From: Persicitalea sp963716085
GTDB taxonomy: Bacteria; Bacteroidota; Bacteroidia; Cytophagales; Spirosomataceae
NCBI GenBank assembly: GCA_963716085.1
Contig: OY970288.1
Coordinates: forward strand, 4,340,001-4,404,000
Length of the DNA: 64,000 bases
Reading direction: 5' to 3'
Made by a program: the position numbers and the translations under genes. Shown here in pieces: positions 24,473 through 32,309 of the stretch (its first letter is position 1; each line of letters starts with the position of its first letter). A model generated the notes under the pieces. The model did no database searches, had not been told where the DNA came from, and saw only the letters and a list, made by a program, of their open reading frames with translations.

Positions 24473-24635
24473 CCCTTACAGGGCTTTGCGTTTTGGATGC
24501 CTGACCCTTTTTCGCAGGGCTTCACCCTGCGCTGACAGATTGCACCCCTTCGGGGCTAGGTAATAAGTAGTTTGTCTTTTCAAAAAAATAACTTTTTTCA
24601 TAAACCCTTAACTTTTGACCATTAACCATTAATCC
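24473..24635. repeat. Triple hairpin repeat and 7-bp word array between glmS and gldD
   Basis: Three short hairpins follow one another: CCCTTACAGGG (24473-24483), GCAGGGCTTCACCCTGC (24514-24530) and CCCCTTCGGGG (24545-24555), a composite palindromic repeat of a kind dispersed in Bacteroidota. At 24606-24635 the 7-bp words CCTTAAC, TTTTGAC, CATTAAC, CATTAAT run up to the glmS stop codon. Confidence 0.75.
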
Positions 24636-24642
24636 CAAAAAC

Positions 24643-26481
24643 TCACTCCACCGTAACTGACTTTGCCAGATTCCTCGGCTGATCCACATTCCGGCCCCGC
24701 ATCACCGCCACATAGTATGAGAGGAGTTGCAGCGGAATCGCCGATACCAGCGGCACCAGTATTTCGTGCGTTTTCGGGACTTCGATTACAAAATCCACCA
24801 TGCTGGGAATGAGCGTATCGCCCTCAGTAATGATGGCGATGACGCGGCCCTTGCGGGCCTTCACTTCCTGAATATTCGAGACAATCTTGTCGTAGGAGCT
24901 GTCTTTGGTCGCCAGGAATACCACGGGCATATCCTCGTCGATGAGGGCGATAGGGCCGTGCTTCATTTCGGCGGCGGGATAGCCCTCAGCGTGGATATAG
25001 GAAATTTCCTTGAGCTTCAAAGCCCCTTCCAGCGCGACGGGGAAGTTGAGGCCCCGGCCCAGGTAGATAAAGTTGCGGGCGTAGGTAAAGATGTAGGCAA
25101 TTTCCTTGATCTTCTCCGCCTTTTGCAACACCTGCTCCACTTTGGCGGGAATATTTTCCAATTCGACCAGCAGTTGGCGGTAATCCTCTTCCGAAATCGT
25201 GCCTTTGCGCTTGGCGGCGGCAATGGCCATCAGCGTCAGAACGGTCACCTGCGCGGTGAATGCTTTGGTACTCGCCACACCGATCTCCGGCCCGGCGTGC
25301 GTGTAGGCACCCGCGTCAGTGGCGCGGGCGATGGACGAACCCACTACGTTACAGACGCCAAAAATGAGCGCACCCTTGGACTTGGCGAGTTCGATGGCCG
25401 CCAGCGTGTCAGCCGTTTCACCCGACTGCGAGATGGCAATCACGATGTCGTTTTCCTTAATAATAGGGTTGCGATAGCGGAATTCGGAAGCGTACTCGAC
25501 TTCCACATTGATGCGGGCCAGTTCTTCAAACAGATACTCGGCCACCAGCCCCGCGTGCCAGGAAGTGCCACAACCCACGATCACGATGCGCCTGGAAGCG
25601 GCGAGGCGGTCGAGATAGCTGCGCAGCCCGCCAAGTTGCAGGTGGCCGTCATCGGCCTGCACACGGCCGCGCATGCTGTCGGCGATGGAGCGCGGCTGCT
25701 CGAAGATTTCTTTGAGCATGAAATGCTCGTAACCGCCTTTTTCGATGGCTTCGAGTTCCAGTTCCAGTTTCTGGATGTAGGGCGTCTGCTGGACGTTGTC
25801 GAGGTTAGCAATAGTCAATTCCCCGTCTTTCACGACCGCAATGGCGTAGTCGTCGAGATACACGACGTCTTTAGTATATTCGATAATGGGTGTGGCGTCG
25901 GAAGCGAAGAAGAACTCGTCTTGCCCAATGCCGATCACCAGCGGACTGCCTTTGCGGGCGGCGATGAGCTGGCCAGGATGCTCGGCGGACATGATGACGA
26001 TTGCGTAAGCACCCACGACTTCCTGCAACGCAAGTCGCACGGCCTCTTCCAGCGATTGGTTCGTCTCCTGCCGTACATCCTCGATAAAGTGAATCAGTAC
26101 TTCCGAATCGGTATCGCTGATGAACTCGTGGCCTTTTTGTTGGAGTTTCTGCCTGAGCGTGGCGTAGTTCTCGATGATGCCGTTGTGGATAATCGCCAGC
26201 TTGCGGTCGTTGGAGTAGTGCGGGTGGGCGTTGATATCGTTGGGCTCGCCGTGCGTAGCCCATCGGGTGTGGCCCATGCCCGAGGTAGCGTGGGTATCTT
26301 GGCCCAAGAGCTCCGTTTCCAGATCCGCCACTTTGCCTTTCTTCTTGAAAACCTTCAAACCAGCCCCGTTCCGCAAAGCTACGCCCGAACTATCGTATCC
26401 CCGATATTCCAGGCGCTTCAAGCCCTTGATAACTAAAGGGTATGCTTCACGTTGACCAATGTAAGCGACAATTCCGCACAT
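24643..26481 (-). CDS. glmS: Glutamine-fructose-6-phosphate aminotransferase (isomerising)
   Basis: 612 residues, full length. It makes glucosamine-6-phosphate for peptidoglycan, lipid A and glycans. Seen: Cys2 nucleophile in MCGIVAYIG, RGYDSSG, GHTRWATHGEPN of the glutaminase domain, then two SIS domains (ISQSGETADTLAA, GVCNVVGSSIARATD, FIYLGRGLNFPVALEGALK) and the conserved end PRNLAKSVTVE. Upstream is a perfect 21-bp inverted repeat between it and the DUF4270 gene; no glmS ribozyme is recognisable. Confidence 0.98.
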   Translation of the reverse strand: MCGIVAYIGQREAYPLVIKGLKRLEYRGYDSSGVALRNGAGLKVFKKKGKVADLETELLGQDTHATSGMGHTRWATHGEPNDINAHPHYSNDRKLAIIHNGIIENYATLRQKLQQKGHEFISDTDSEVLIHFIEDVRQETNQSLEEAVRLALQEVVGAYAIVIMSAEHPGQLIAARKGSPLVIGIGQDEFFFASDATPIIEYTKDVVYLDDYAIAVVKDGELTIANLDNVQQTPYIQKLELELEAIEKGGYEHFMLKEIFEQPRSIADSMRGRVQADDGHLQLGGLRSYLDRLAASRRIVIVGCGTSWHAGLVAEYLFEELARINVEVEYASEFRYRNPIIKENDIVIAISQSGETADTLAAIELAKSKGALIFGVCNVVGSSIARATDAGAYTHAGPEIGVASTKAFTAQVTVLTLMAIAAAKRKGTISEEDYRQLLVELENIPAKVEQVLQKAEKIKEIAYIFTYARNFIYLGRGLNFPVALEGALKLKEISYIHAEGYPAAEMKHGPIALIDEDMPVVFLATKDSSYDKIVSNIQEVKARKGRVIAIITEGDTLIPSMVDFVIEVPKTHEILVPLVSAIPLQLLSYYVAVMRGRNVDQPRNLAKSVTVE

Positions 26482-26493
26482 ATCTTCAATTTT

Positions 26494-26556
26494 GAATGTG
26501 GGAATGAGTGAATAGGCTTAGTTTGGCGAAAGCAATATTCACTCATTCCCACATTC
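26494..26556. repeat. Perfect 21-bp inverted repeat upstream of glmS
   Basis: The arm at 26494-26514 (begins GAATGTGGGAATGAG) is exactly reverse-complemented at 26536-26556, with a 21-nt loop. The words GAATGAG/GAATGAT also build the hairpins at 42.6 kb and 60.8 kb. The element lies in the 93-bp gap between two minus-strand genes and lacks a T-run. Confidence 0.9.
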
Positions 26557-26574
26557 ACTAATTCCAAATTAAAT

Positions 26575-28026
26575 TCACTCCTTCGCCTCCGTGTAGAATA
26601 CAATCAACTTCAAGTCCTTGGGAGTACTGCCCAGGACGAGACGCGTGACGCGGTTGTTGAGTTGCGACTGGTAGCGGGTGTTGCCCTGGCCGAGCTGGTC
26701 GGTGTAGGCGGGGCTGAGCAGGAAGCTGTTGTTTTTCTTCACGCCCGAAAGAACGCTATTGAGGTGCGTGGTGAGGTGCCAGGTGTATTGGTTGAAGCGA
26801 CTGTCGTAAAGCACCGCAGGCGAGTTGGAAGCCCCCGTTCTGGGATCGTTGAAAACCAATTGAACATTGCCAAACGAATCGTAGAAGGTTCGGTTGGTGG
26901 CGTCGGTCTCCATGAGCACCAGGTAGTTGGGAATACCCAGCCCCATCGTAATGGCTGACAAATCGGGCTTGATGTTAAGCTCGGCGCGGTTGATGGCGAT
27001 GGACTTGCCGTTTCCCAGCGATTTGAGGTAGGGGATCTCGATTTTGGTACGAATCCCCAGCGCATCCTGCACGTAGGTGGGACCGTCTCCGGCGGGGCGG
27101 GGTTCCAGGGCTTTCAGTCCCGCCAGCGGCGTGCCGCTACGGTCTGCCGTGACGCGGTTGAAGCCCGCCCGGAAGATCGGCTGTCTTTGCTGGTTAAAGG
27201 CGGCAGCGGTAGTTGTGAATACCTTTCTCGTACTATCGGCAGTGGTGTGGTACCACAGGTTCATTGCCAGGGTGTTAGGATTAAGATTCGGGTTGTTCTC
27301 GGTGGCAGGGAAGCCCAGTACTACTGTGTTTTTAGCGTCGGGAATAAGGGCCAAGCCGCCAAATACTTTGGCAAATTCAGCGTTGGTCTGTCCGGCGGTT
27401 TGGCCCGAAAAGGCGAAAATTTCCTTTCCCAGGTCGTCGGGGAGCCGGAAGCGAAAAGTACCGTTGGTGCTGCGAGGTTTGATCTGAACGGTCTTAGTAG
27501 TCAGGGGCGTCGGATCATAGGCGACCTGACTGTCGTTGTAATAATTTTTCGTGGGGTCGATCTCTTCCCGAATGCGATGTACCGTAAAAGTCTGCGCGGG
27601 TAGTGTATCGCCGTAGTTATAGGCATACAACATATCTAGCGTCAACGAGTCGAATACCGCCGTCGTACCGAGGTCAAGCTGTACCGCGAGCGACATCCTG
27701 ATGAAACTAGACGCCGTAACAGTACCAAAAATAGGATCCACGTAGCGTCCCGCCAGAAAGTAATCGGGACTGCCCGTGCGCACCGAGTCGGCCAGCACGG
27801 TGGAGGTACGGACGGTGAGGGTGTCGGTAAAGAGGGTTTCGACGGGGGTGAGCGGCGTGACGCCGATGTTGCCGATGGGGTCGCAGCCGCCAAGCAGCAG
27901 GGTGGCCACCAGGGCCACCCCGGCTAAGCTATTCCTGACCCGCGAGGTCGTTGTAGAGGTTGTAATATTGTTCCGAAAGAAGGTTGTCGTCTTCTTCGAC
28001 GATATCGACACGGTTGGGTGATTCAT
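26575..28026 (-). CDS. DUF4270 family lipoprotein
   Basis: Up to 483 residues. The lipobox LLLGGCDP at about residue 48 marks an outer-membrane or periplasmic lipoprotein; beta-rich body with DYFLAGRYVDPIFGTVTASS and VFDSLTLDMLYAYNYGDT, the DUF4270 signature. Function is unknown; the gene family is a regular neighbour of the single-domain glycogen synthase in Bacteroidota. The start is uncertain: the ATG at 28026 makes a 98-bp overlap with glgA and an unusually long leader, while a GTG at 27918, eleven bases after the glgA stop, gives MALVATLLLGGC, short and lacking the usual positive residues. Confidence 0.85.
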   Translation of the reverse strand: MNHPTVSISSKKTTTFFRNNITTSTTTSRVRNSLAGVALVATLLLGGCDPIGNIGVTPLTPVETLFTDTLTVRTSTVLADSVRTGSPDYFLAGRYVDPIFGTVTASSFIRMSLAVQLDLGTTAVFDSLTLDMLYAYNYGDTLPAQTFTVHRIREEIDPTKNYYNDSQVAYDPTPLTTKTVQIKPRSTNGTFRFRLPDDLGKEIFAFSGQTAGQTNAEFAKVFGGLALIPDAKNTVVLGFPATENNPNLNPNTLAMNLWYHTTADSTRKVFTTTAAAFNQQRQPIFRAGFNRVTADRSGTPLAGLKALEPRPAGDGPTYVQDALGIRTKIEIPYLKSLGNGKSIAINRAELNIKPDLSAITMGLGIPNYLVLMETDATNRTFYDSFGNVQLVFNDPRTGASNSPAVLYDSRFNQYTWHLTTHLNSVLSGVKKNNSFLLSPAYTDQLGQGNTRYQSQLNNRVTRLVLGSTPKDLKLIVFYTEAKE

Positions 28027-28744
28027 TCAATAGTTTATTTAATCCTTCGCCGAACTCTTCGTCCACCTTCACGATGGCGTCGGCGTACGCAACCCCGAGC
28101 TTGATGAAGCCATCGAAATCGGCAGAACGCAGGTGGGCCAGCGCCTCATCGCTTACGTCCATCGCCTTTGCTTTTTCCACCAAATCGGCGTCAAATTTAT
28201 CACTAAAGGCGTTGTTATACACGGTAAAAACGCTTTTAGTATCCTTAAACATCGGATCGTTGCGGAAGGTCGTCTTCAAGTACATGGGAATCAGGGCCGT
28301 CATCCAGTCGTTGCAGTGCACGATGTCGGGCGCCCAGCCCAGCTTCTTGACGGTTTCCAACACGCCCTTGCAGAAGAAGATCGCCCGCTCGTCGTTGTCG
28401 TCGTAAAACTTTTTTTTCTTGTCGAAGAAAACGGACTTGCGGTGAAAATAGTCTTCGTTATCGATGAAATAAACCTGCAGCTTGGCATTGGGGATCGAGG
28501 CCACCTTGATAACGAGGGCCTTCTCTTCGTCGCCCACACTGATATTGATGCCCGACAGGCGCACGACCTCATGCAGTCGGTTCTTGCGTTCGTTAATCAG
28601 CCCGAAGCGCGGGACGAGGATGCGGATTTCGGCCCCCTGATCCTGCATATAACCGGGTAGTTGCCGCACGTAGGCCGCCACGTCGGAGGTTTCTAGAAAA
28701 GGGTTAATCTCACTCGATACATACAAAATCCGTAGTTTGTCCAT
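27929..28744 (-). CDS. Single-domain glycogen/starch synthase (GT5 N-terminal domain)
   Basis: 271 residues: MDKLRILYVSSEINPFLETS, IRILVPRFGLINERKNRLHE, APDIVHCNDWMTALIPMYLK. These correspond to the N-terminal ADP-glucose-synthase domain only; the nucleotide-binding C-terminal Rossmann half found in GlgA (about 480 aa) is missing, as is usual for this Bacteroidota clade, so catalytic activity as a true synthase is unproven. The usual KTGGL motif near the start reads ETSDVAA here, which further argues against ordinary synthase chemistry. Starts at 28744, preceded by a good promoter; overlaps the DUF4270 frame. Confidence 0.85.
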   Translation of the reverse strand: MDKLRILYVSSEINPFLETSDVAAYVRQLPGYMQDQGAEIRILVPRFGLINERKNRLHEVVRLSGINISVGDEEKALVIKVASIPNAKLQVYFIDNEDYFHRKSVFFDKKKKFYDDNDERAIFFCKGVLETVKKLGWAPDIVHCNDWMTALIPMYLKTTFRNDPMFKDTKSVFTVYNNAFSDKFDADLVEKAKAMDVSDEALAHLRSADFDGFIKLGVAYADAIVKVDEEFGEGLNKLLNESPNRVDIVEEDDNLLSEQYYNLYNDLAGQE

Positions 28745-28776
28745 ACAATTGTCAGGCGTTGGTGAAAAAAGTTTTG

Positions 28777-28808
28777 CAAAATTATACAAAAAAAACCCGG
28801 ATTTCAAT
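28777..28808 (-). promoter_or_regulatory. Promoter of the glycogen-synthase-like gene
   Basis: On the minus strand ATTG (about -33), a 20-nt spacer, then TAATTTTG (-7), 33 nt upstream of the ATG at 28744. Confidence 0.6.
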
Positions 28809-28932
28809 GTTTTTTTAGAAGTAATTATAATATTGCGCCATTTTGCCCTCCGACCAGTACGCCAGCCCAATGGTACGCCAGCCCGGCACACTCAGACTGA
28901 CTGAGTGAAACAAGGACGGCTTTACCGATAAA

Positions 28933-28963
28933 TTTGTCCAAGACCCCAAAGACTGTATCTTTG
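28933..28963 (+). promoter_or_regulatory. Consensus Bacteroidota promoter TTTG-N19-TATCTTTG
   Basis: TTTG at 28933-28936, exactly 19 nt, then TATCTTTG at 28956-28963, a complete match to the sigma-ABfr consensus. The next ATG is at 28994, 30 nt downstream, and fixes the start of that gene. Confidence 0.8.
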
Positions 28964-28993
28964 AGGTTCAGAGAATTACGAAATACCGACGTT

Positions 28994-29701
28994 ATGGCTA
29001 AGAGAATCCCAAAAAATCAACTCCCGCTCGATTACTCGGCCCACTGCGACCGCATCGTGCTGACCCTCGGGCAAGTCGAAAGCCAGGAAGCCGCCGAGAG
29101 GTTGTTTGAAGACCTGGTAGTCGGCGATTGGCTCATCGAACCTGCCGGGGAGGTCGCCGACGTGTCATCCGCGCAGGATATCATTCACGCAATCGGCCTG
29201 AAACTCCCCTACCCTGAAACGGTGAAAGTGGCCCAGTTGCACAGCATGGGCGATGCCTTTACGGGCTTCTCCGCCGTCTTTCGACAAAAGGGCTGGGTGT
29301 TCGTCAATGCCGGAGCCGACGCCAATGAGCGTTGCTACCACACCTACCTGCTGACGGCCTCCCTGGGACTGAGCCGTACCTATCCTAATCCGAACTCCCT
29401 GGCGCAACGGGCCGAGCAGGTGGTTTTTGAAACGCAGCTTCCGCCCAAGGAAGTGGGCAGTTTTTTTCACGACGGCGTCACGCGCATTCCGCCCTTCCTG
29501 GCCGCCGACATCGCCGATTTCTTTAAAGTACCTTTCCCGATGGTACTCAAGCGTGCCCTGCAACTCGACATCATCACCGACGAGCAGTACCGCAACTTTA
29601 TGACCGTCAAGCCCGCCCACAGCGGCAAGCCTCGCGAACTTTTCGTCGCTCCCGAAGGCAGCATGGAGGATTTCGAAGCGCAGCTGTTTGGAGAAGAATA
29701 G
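28994..29701 (+). CDS. Conserved protein of unknown function, possibly degenerate ImmA/IrrE-like
   Basis: 235 residues, soluble. N terminus MAKRIPKNQLPLDYSAHC; centre FVNAGADANERCYHTYLLTA; then LAQRAEQVVFETQLPPKEV, which resembles the A.RFAAELLLPPE segment that follows HExxH in IrrE/ImmA peptidases. The zinc motif itself is absent (NERCYHTYL instead), so no peptidase activity is proposed. C-terminal part ITDEQYRNFMTVKPAHSGKP. The gene is alone, divergent from the glgA-DUF4270-glmS-gldD block, with a consensus promoter. The family assignment is weak. Confidence 0.6.
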   Translation: MAKRIPKNQLPLDYSAHCDRIVLTLGQVESQEAAERLFEDLVVGDWLIEPAGEVADVSSAQDIIHAIGLKLPYPETVKVAQLHSMGDAFTGFSAVFRQKGWVFVNAGADANERCYHTYLLTASLGLSRTYPNPNSLAQRAEQVVFETQLPPKEVGSFFHDGVTRIPPFLAADIADFFKVPFPMVLKRALQLDIITDEQYRNFMTVKPAHSGKPRELFVAPEGSMEDFEAQLFGEE

Positions 29702-29818
29702 GGAGGAAAGGAATTGCAAGATTACGGCCTTGCCCCCTTTCGGCTGGCATGATTTTTAAACACCTTGAATTCAATTTTTCACCCCTTTATTTTTTTACAA
29801 ATCAAACTTCGTATTCCT

Positions 29819-30448
29819 ATGAAAAAGATCAGTACCGTTTATCTGCTTAGTGCCGTCGTTCTGCTGGGTAGCTGCGCCCGCGAGTACCCGACGTTCAACC
29901 AAATGCCCGCTAACGTCCACGTCGAGCACAAGGACAAAGTCCAGAAAAGTACTACGACTCCCATTGCGGTAGCCGAGGCAGAGGTGGAACCAGCGCAGCC
30001 CACCACAATGGGGGAAATATCGAAAGACGAGAAAGTGATGGAAATGCTGACCAATAACTCGCCGCGCCAGATCGACGAGCAGCTCGAAACGGCCCTGGCC
30101 ACCACACAAGGTCAAGCCTTAATGGCCCGACCGCTCGTTGCGGCGCAAATCAACAAGGCGCGTAAGATGATTGTCAAAAACGAGTTCAACAACTCTCCAC
30201 TTTCTGACGTTCAGACTTCCAAAGCCAGCAAGCTGATCAACAAAACGCTTAAAAAGCAGATGGAAAAAACGGTCATCGCACCTGCTTCTACCAAAGCTGC
30301 TAAGGAACTCAACCAGAAGATAAAGATTGGTTTGATTCTTATTGGTGCCGGTATTATTCTGAGTGTCATCCCTATCGTGTGGTATTTAGGTGGCCTGGTC
30401 GGATTGGTCGGAGTCGTGTTTGTCGTTCTCGGCTTACTGGAAATGTAG
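29819..30448 (+). CDS. Lipoprotein with C-terminal membrane helices, paralog 1
   Basis: 209 residues. Lipobox LLGSCAREYPTFNQMP with Cys19, a charged linker, a helical middle (ISKDEKVMEMLTNNSPRQID ... QLETALATTQGQAL), and a hydrophobic C-terminal hairpin IGLILIGAGIILSVIPIVWY / GLVGVVFVVLGLLEM. The start is the ATG at 29819 directly before KKISTVYLL. A close paralog follows 43 bp downstream. Topology implies tethering at the envelope by both lipid and helices. Function unknown. Confidence 0.8.
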   Translation: MKKISTVYLLSAVVLLGSCAREYPTFNQMPANVHVEHKDKVQKSTTTPIAVAEAEVEPAQPTTMGEISKDEKVMEMLTNNSPRQIDEQLETALATTQGQALMARPLVAAQINKARKMIVKNEFNNSPLSDVQTSKASKLINKTLKKQMEKTVIAPASTKAAKELNQKIKIGLILIGAGIILSVIPIVWYLGGLVGLVGVVFVVLGLLEM

Positions 30449-30491
30449 TATGTCTCATTCCTTTTTTTGACAAAGCAAAAACCTAGTTCCT

Positions 30492-31100
30492 ATGAAAAAG
30501 ATCAATATTGTTTACCTGCTTGGAATCATCGTCATGCTCGGCAGCTGCGCCCGTGAGTATCCTACGTTCAACCAGATGCCCACGAACGCCTACGCAGCAC
30601 CCAAAGCCGAAGCGCTGGTAACGGAAGTGGCCGCAGTCGAACCGTCGGCAGTCGATGCCGCAACCGTTCAGCCCGTTACAATTGTGGAGATTTCGAAAGA
30701 TTCGAAAGCGATGGAAATGCTCGCTAACAACACGCCTAAGCAGCTCGATGCGCAACTGGAAACCGCCCTGGCCAGCGCACAGGGTCAAAAGTTGATGGCC
30801 AACCCCTTGATCGCTTCCCGGATTGAGAAAGCCCGCACGGTGCTGGCCAAAATGGACTCGAAGCACATCGATATGGCCGGTGTGGCCAGCTCCCCGGCGG
30901 TCAGCAAGATGGTCGACAAGCAGTTGACCAAAGCTCTGGCTCCCGAAGCCGCCAAGGCAGTCGATGCCAAAGTCACTGCCGGGCTTATCCTGATGCTGGT
31001 CGGTATTATTCTTGGCCTTATTCCGGCGGTCGGCTGGTTGGTGGGTGGTATCGTCACCGCTATTGGTGTGGTCTTCATTGTACTGGGGCTTCTCGACTAA
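30492..31100 (+). CDS. Lipoprotein with C-terminal membrane helices, paralog 2
   Basis: 202 residues and the same plan as the preceding gene: MKKINIVYLLGIIVMLGSCA, REYPTFNQMPTNAY, ISKDSKAMEMLANNTPKQLD, QLETALASAQGQKLMANPLI, and a C-terminal hydrophobic pair (GLILMLVGIILGLIPAVGWL, GVVFIVLGLLD). The lipobox region and the EMLxNNxPxQxDxQLETALA block are the most conserved parts, so they probably carry the function. A strong terminator follows at 31136-31171, so the two genes form one transcription unit. Confidence 0.8.
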   Translation: MKKINIVYLLGIIVMLGSCAREYPTFNQMPTNAYAAPKAEALVTEVAAVEPSAVDAATVQPVTIVEISKDSKAMEMLANNTPKQLDAQLETALASAQGQKLMANPLIASRIEKARTVLAKMDSKHIDMAGVASSPAVSKMVDKQLTKALAPEAAKAVDAKVTAGLILMLVGIILGLIPAVGWLVGGIVTAIGVVFIVLGLLD

Positions 31101-31135
31101 CCATTGGCTTAGATCATCCTTCGATGAAAACTACG

Positions 31136-31171
31136 CGCCAACCTGAACAATCGTTTCGGGTTGGCGTTTTT
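31136..31171 (+). terminator. Rho-independent terminator after the lipoprotein pair
   Basis: CGCCAACC (31136-31143) pairs with GGTTGGCG (31159-31166) and is followed by TTTTT. A TTG at 31161 that would extend the next gene lies inside this stem, so it is not the start. Confidence 0.85.
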
Positions 31172-31187
31172 GCATAAACGCGTGTTT

Positions 31188-31604
31188 ATGCTGTCTGTCA
31201 TCCTTGCTTTATCGCTATTCCTAATCCAGATGGATACCGCTCCCACCCAGCTCTCGGTAGAAATAACCAACCTTGCCAAATCCGGCGGGACGCTGCGGGT
31301 GGCGCTTTACAAGCCGGGGGGAAATTTTGGCAAGACGACGCCCGCTTTTTACAAAAACATTGCTATCGATCAGCCCGGCAGCCGCCGGGTCGTCTTCGAG
31401 GTGCCAGCCGGTACCTACGCCATCGCCGTTTATCAAGACCTGAATGACAACGGCAAGCTGGATCGCAACCTGATTGGCTATCCCAAGGAGCCTTTCGGTT
31501 TCAGCAACAACTTCCGTCCTGTGGTGGCGGCCCCCGATTTCGACGACTGCGCCTTTGAAGTAACGGGAGCCACAGCCACCGTTTCTATAAAGCTTATTGA
31601 CTAG
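31188..31604 (+). CDS. DUF2141 family secreted protein, copy 1
   Basis: 138 residues from the ATG at 31188. Short signal peptide (MLSVILALSLFLIQMDTA), then the DUF2141 beta-sandwich: VEITNLAKSGGTLRVALYKP, GTYAIAVYQDLNDNGKLDRN, YPKEPFGFSNNFRP. The family is small, periplasmic or secreted, of unknown function; the DLNDNGKLD loop resembles a calcium-binding turn. Paired with a second copy 157 bp downstream; a terminator hairpin lies between them. Confidence 0.88.
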   Translation: MLSVILALSLFLIQMDTAPTQLSVEITNLAKSGGTLRVALYKPGGNFGKTTPAFYKNIAIDQPGSRRVVFEVPAGTYAIAVYQDLNDNGKLDRNLIGYPKEPFGFSNNFRPVVAAPDFDDCAFEVTGATATVSIKLID

Positions 31605-31710
31605 CGCCAGCCTTTTCTGCGTCCGGGCCGTTGCACGGATACGTAAAAAAAGCTTTTCTTTGTCCCGATAAAATGGGTATTCATCAAAATGAAGGTACGG
31701 TTCGACGTTC

Positions 31711-31735
31711 CGGCGGCTCGACGAACCGCCGTTTT
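31711..31735 (+). terminator. Terminator-like hairpin between the DUF2141 copies
   Basis: CGGCGG, a 9-nt loop, CCGCCG, then TTTT. It could end transcription of the first copy or attenuate the second. Confidence 0.6.
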
Positions 31736-31761
31736 AAATTGCCGGACAAAAGACCAATTGC

Positions 31762-32178
31762 ATGCCTGTCCTCTTCTTAACATTTTTCCTCTGGTTTGGA
31801 ACGAGCACCGCTCCGGTCGCTACGCTGAAAATTCAAATCCAGAACATCCAGAAATCGGGCGGAACGCTGCGGGTAGGAATCTATAAGCCAAGTGAGAAAT
31901 TCAAGACCGCTACGCCTTTTGTTGGCAAACAGGTCAGGATTGATAAGCCAGGCGAGCAGCGGGTTGAGTTCGAGCTGGCCCCTGGCACCTACGCCGTGGC
32001 ATTATACCACGACCTGAACGATAACGACAAGATCGACAAGTATTTCTTCGGCTACCCCAAGGAGCCTTTCGGCCTGAGCAACAACTTCCGTCCGCTCTTC
32101 GCGGCCCCGGAATTCCAGGACTGCGCCATCGAACTCCCGGCGCAGGGAAAATCCATTTCTATTTCGCTGATCGACTGA
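31762..32178 (+). CDS. DUF2141 family secreted protein, copy 2
   Basis: 138 residues. Signal peptide MPVLFLTFFLWFGTSTAP; body IQIQNIQKSGGTLRVGIYKP, GTYAVALYHDLNDNDKIDKY, YPKEPFGLSNNFRPLFAAP and CAIELPAQGKSISISLID. About half or more of the residues match copy 1, including the acidic loop and the YPKEPFG.SNNFRP block, so the pair arose by tandem duplication. No function is known for the family. Confidence 0.88.
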   Translation: MPVLFLTFFLWFGTSTAPVATLKIQIQNIQKSGGTLRVGIYKPSEKFKTATPFVGKQVRIDKPGEQRVEFELAPGTYAVALYHDLNDNDKIDKYFFGYPKEPFGLSNNFRPLFAAPEFQDCAIELPAQGKSISISLID

Positions 32179-32261
32179 GCCAATTCTGAATCTGTGAATG
32201 ACGAGCCACCCAGAAGCGAAGGCGTCGACCCAGGTATTTTTCATTCGTGGGGCAAAGTGCG

Positions 32262-32269
32262 TAGCTTTG
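32262..32269 (+). promoter_or_regulatory. Bacteroidota -7 element TAGCTTTG upstream of the acylase gene
   Basis: A perfect TAnnTTTG, 40 nt before the ATG at 32310, with TTTT about 20 nt upstream as a weak -33. Confidence 0.5.
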
Positions 32270-32309
32270 TTCGCCGCAGTTCACATTTTGCCAAATAAAA
32301 TTTTACGAA

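Noticed and set aside
24472..24642. Possible glmS-type ribozyme or riboswitch
   Set aside because: The hairpins lie 3' of glmS, not in its leader, and look like a dispersed palindromic repeat.
24727..26436. 569-codon open frame on the plus strand antisense to glmS
   Set aside because: It mirrors glmS codon structure and has no recognisable domain; a high-GC antisense shadow.
29819..31100. Reading the paired lipoproteins as a phage holin/spanin unit because of lipobox plus TM hairpins
   Set aside because: No other phage genes, housekeeping-like codon use, and both copies share the same plan instead of complementary roles.
31161..31187. TTG start for the first DUF2141 gene
   Set aside because: It falls in the stem of a strong terminator; the ATG at 31188 directly precedes the hydrophobic leader.
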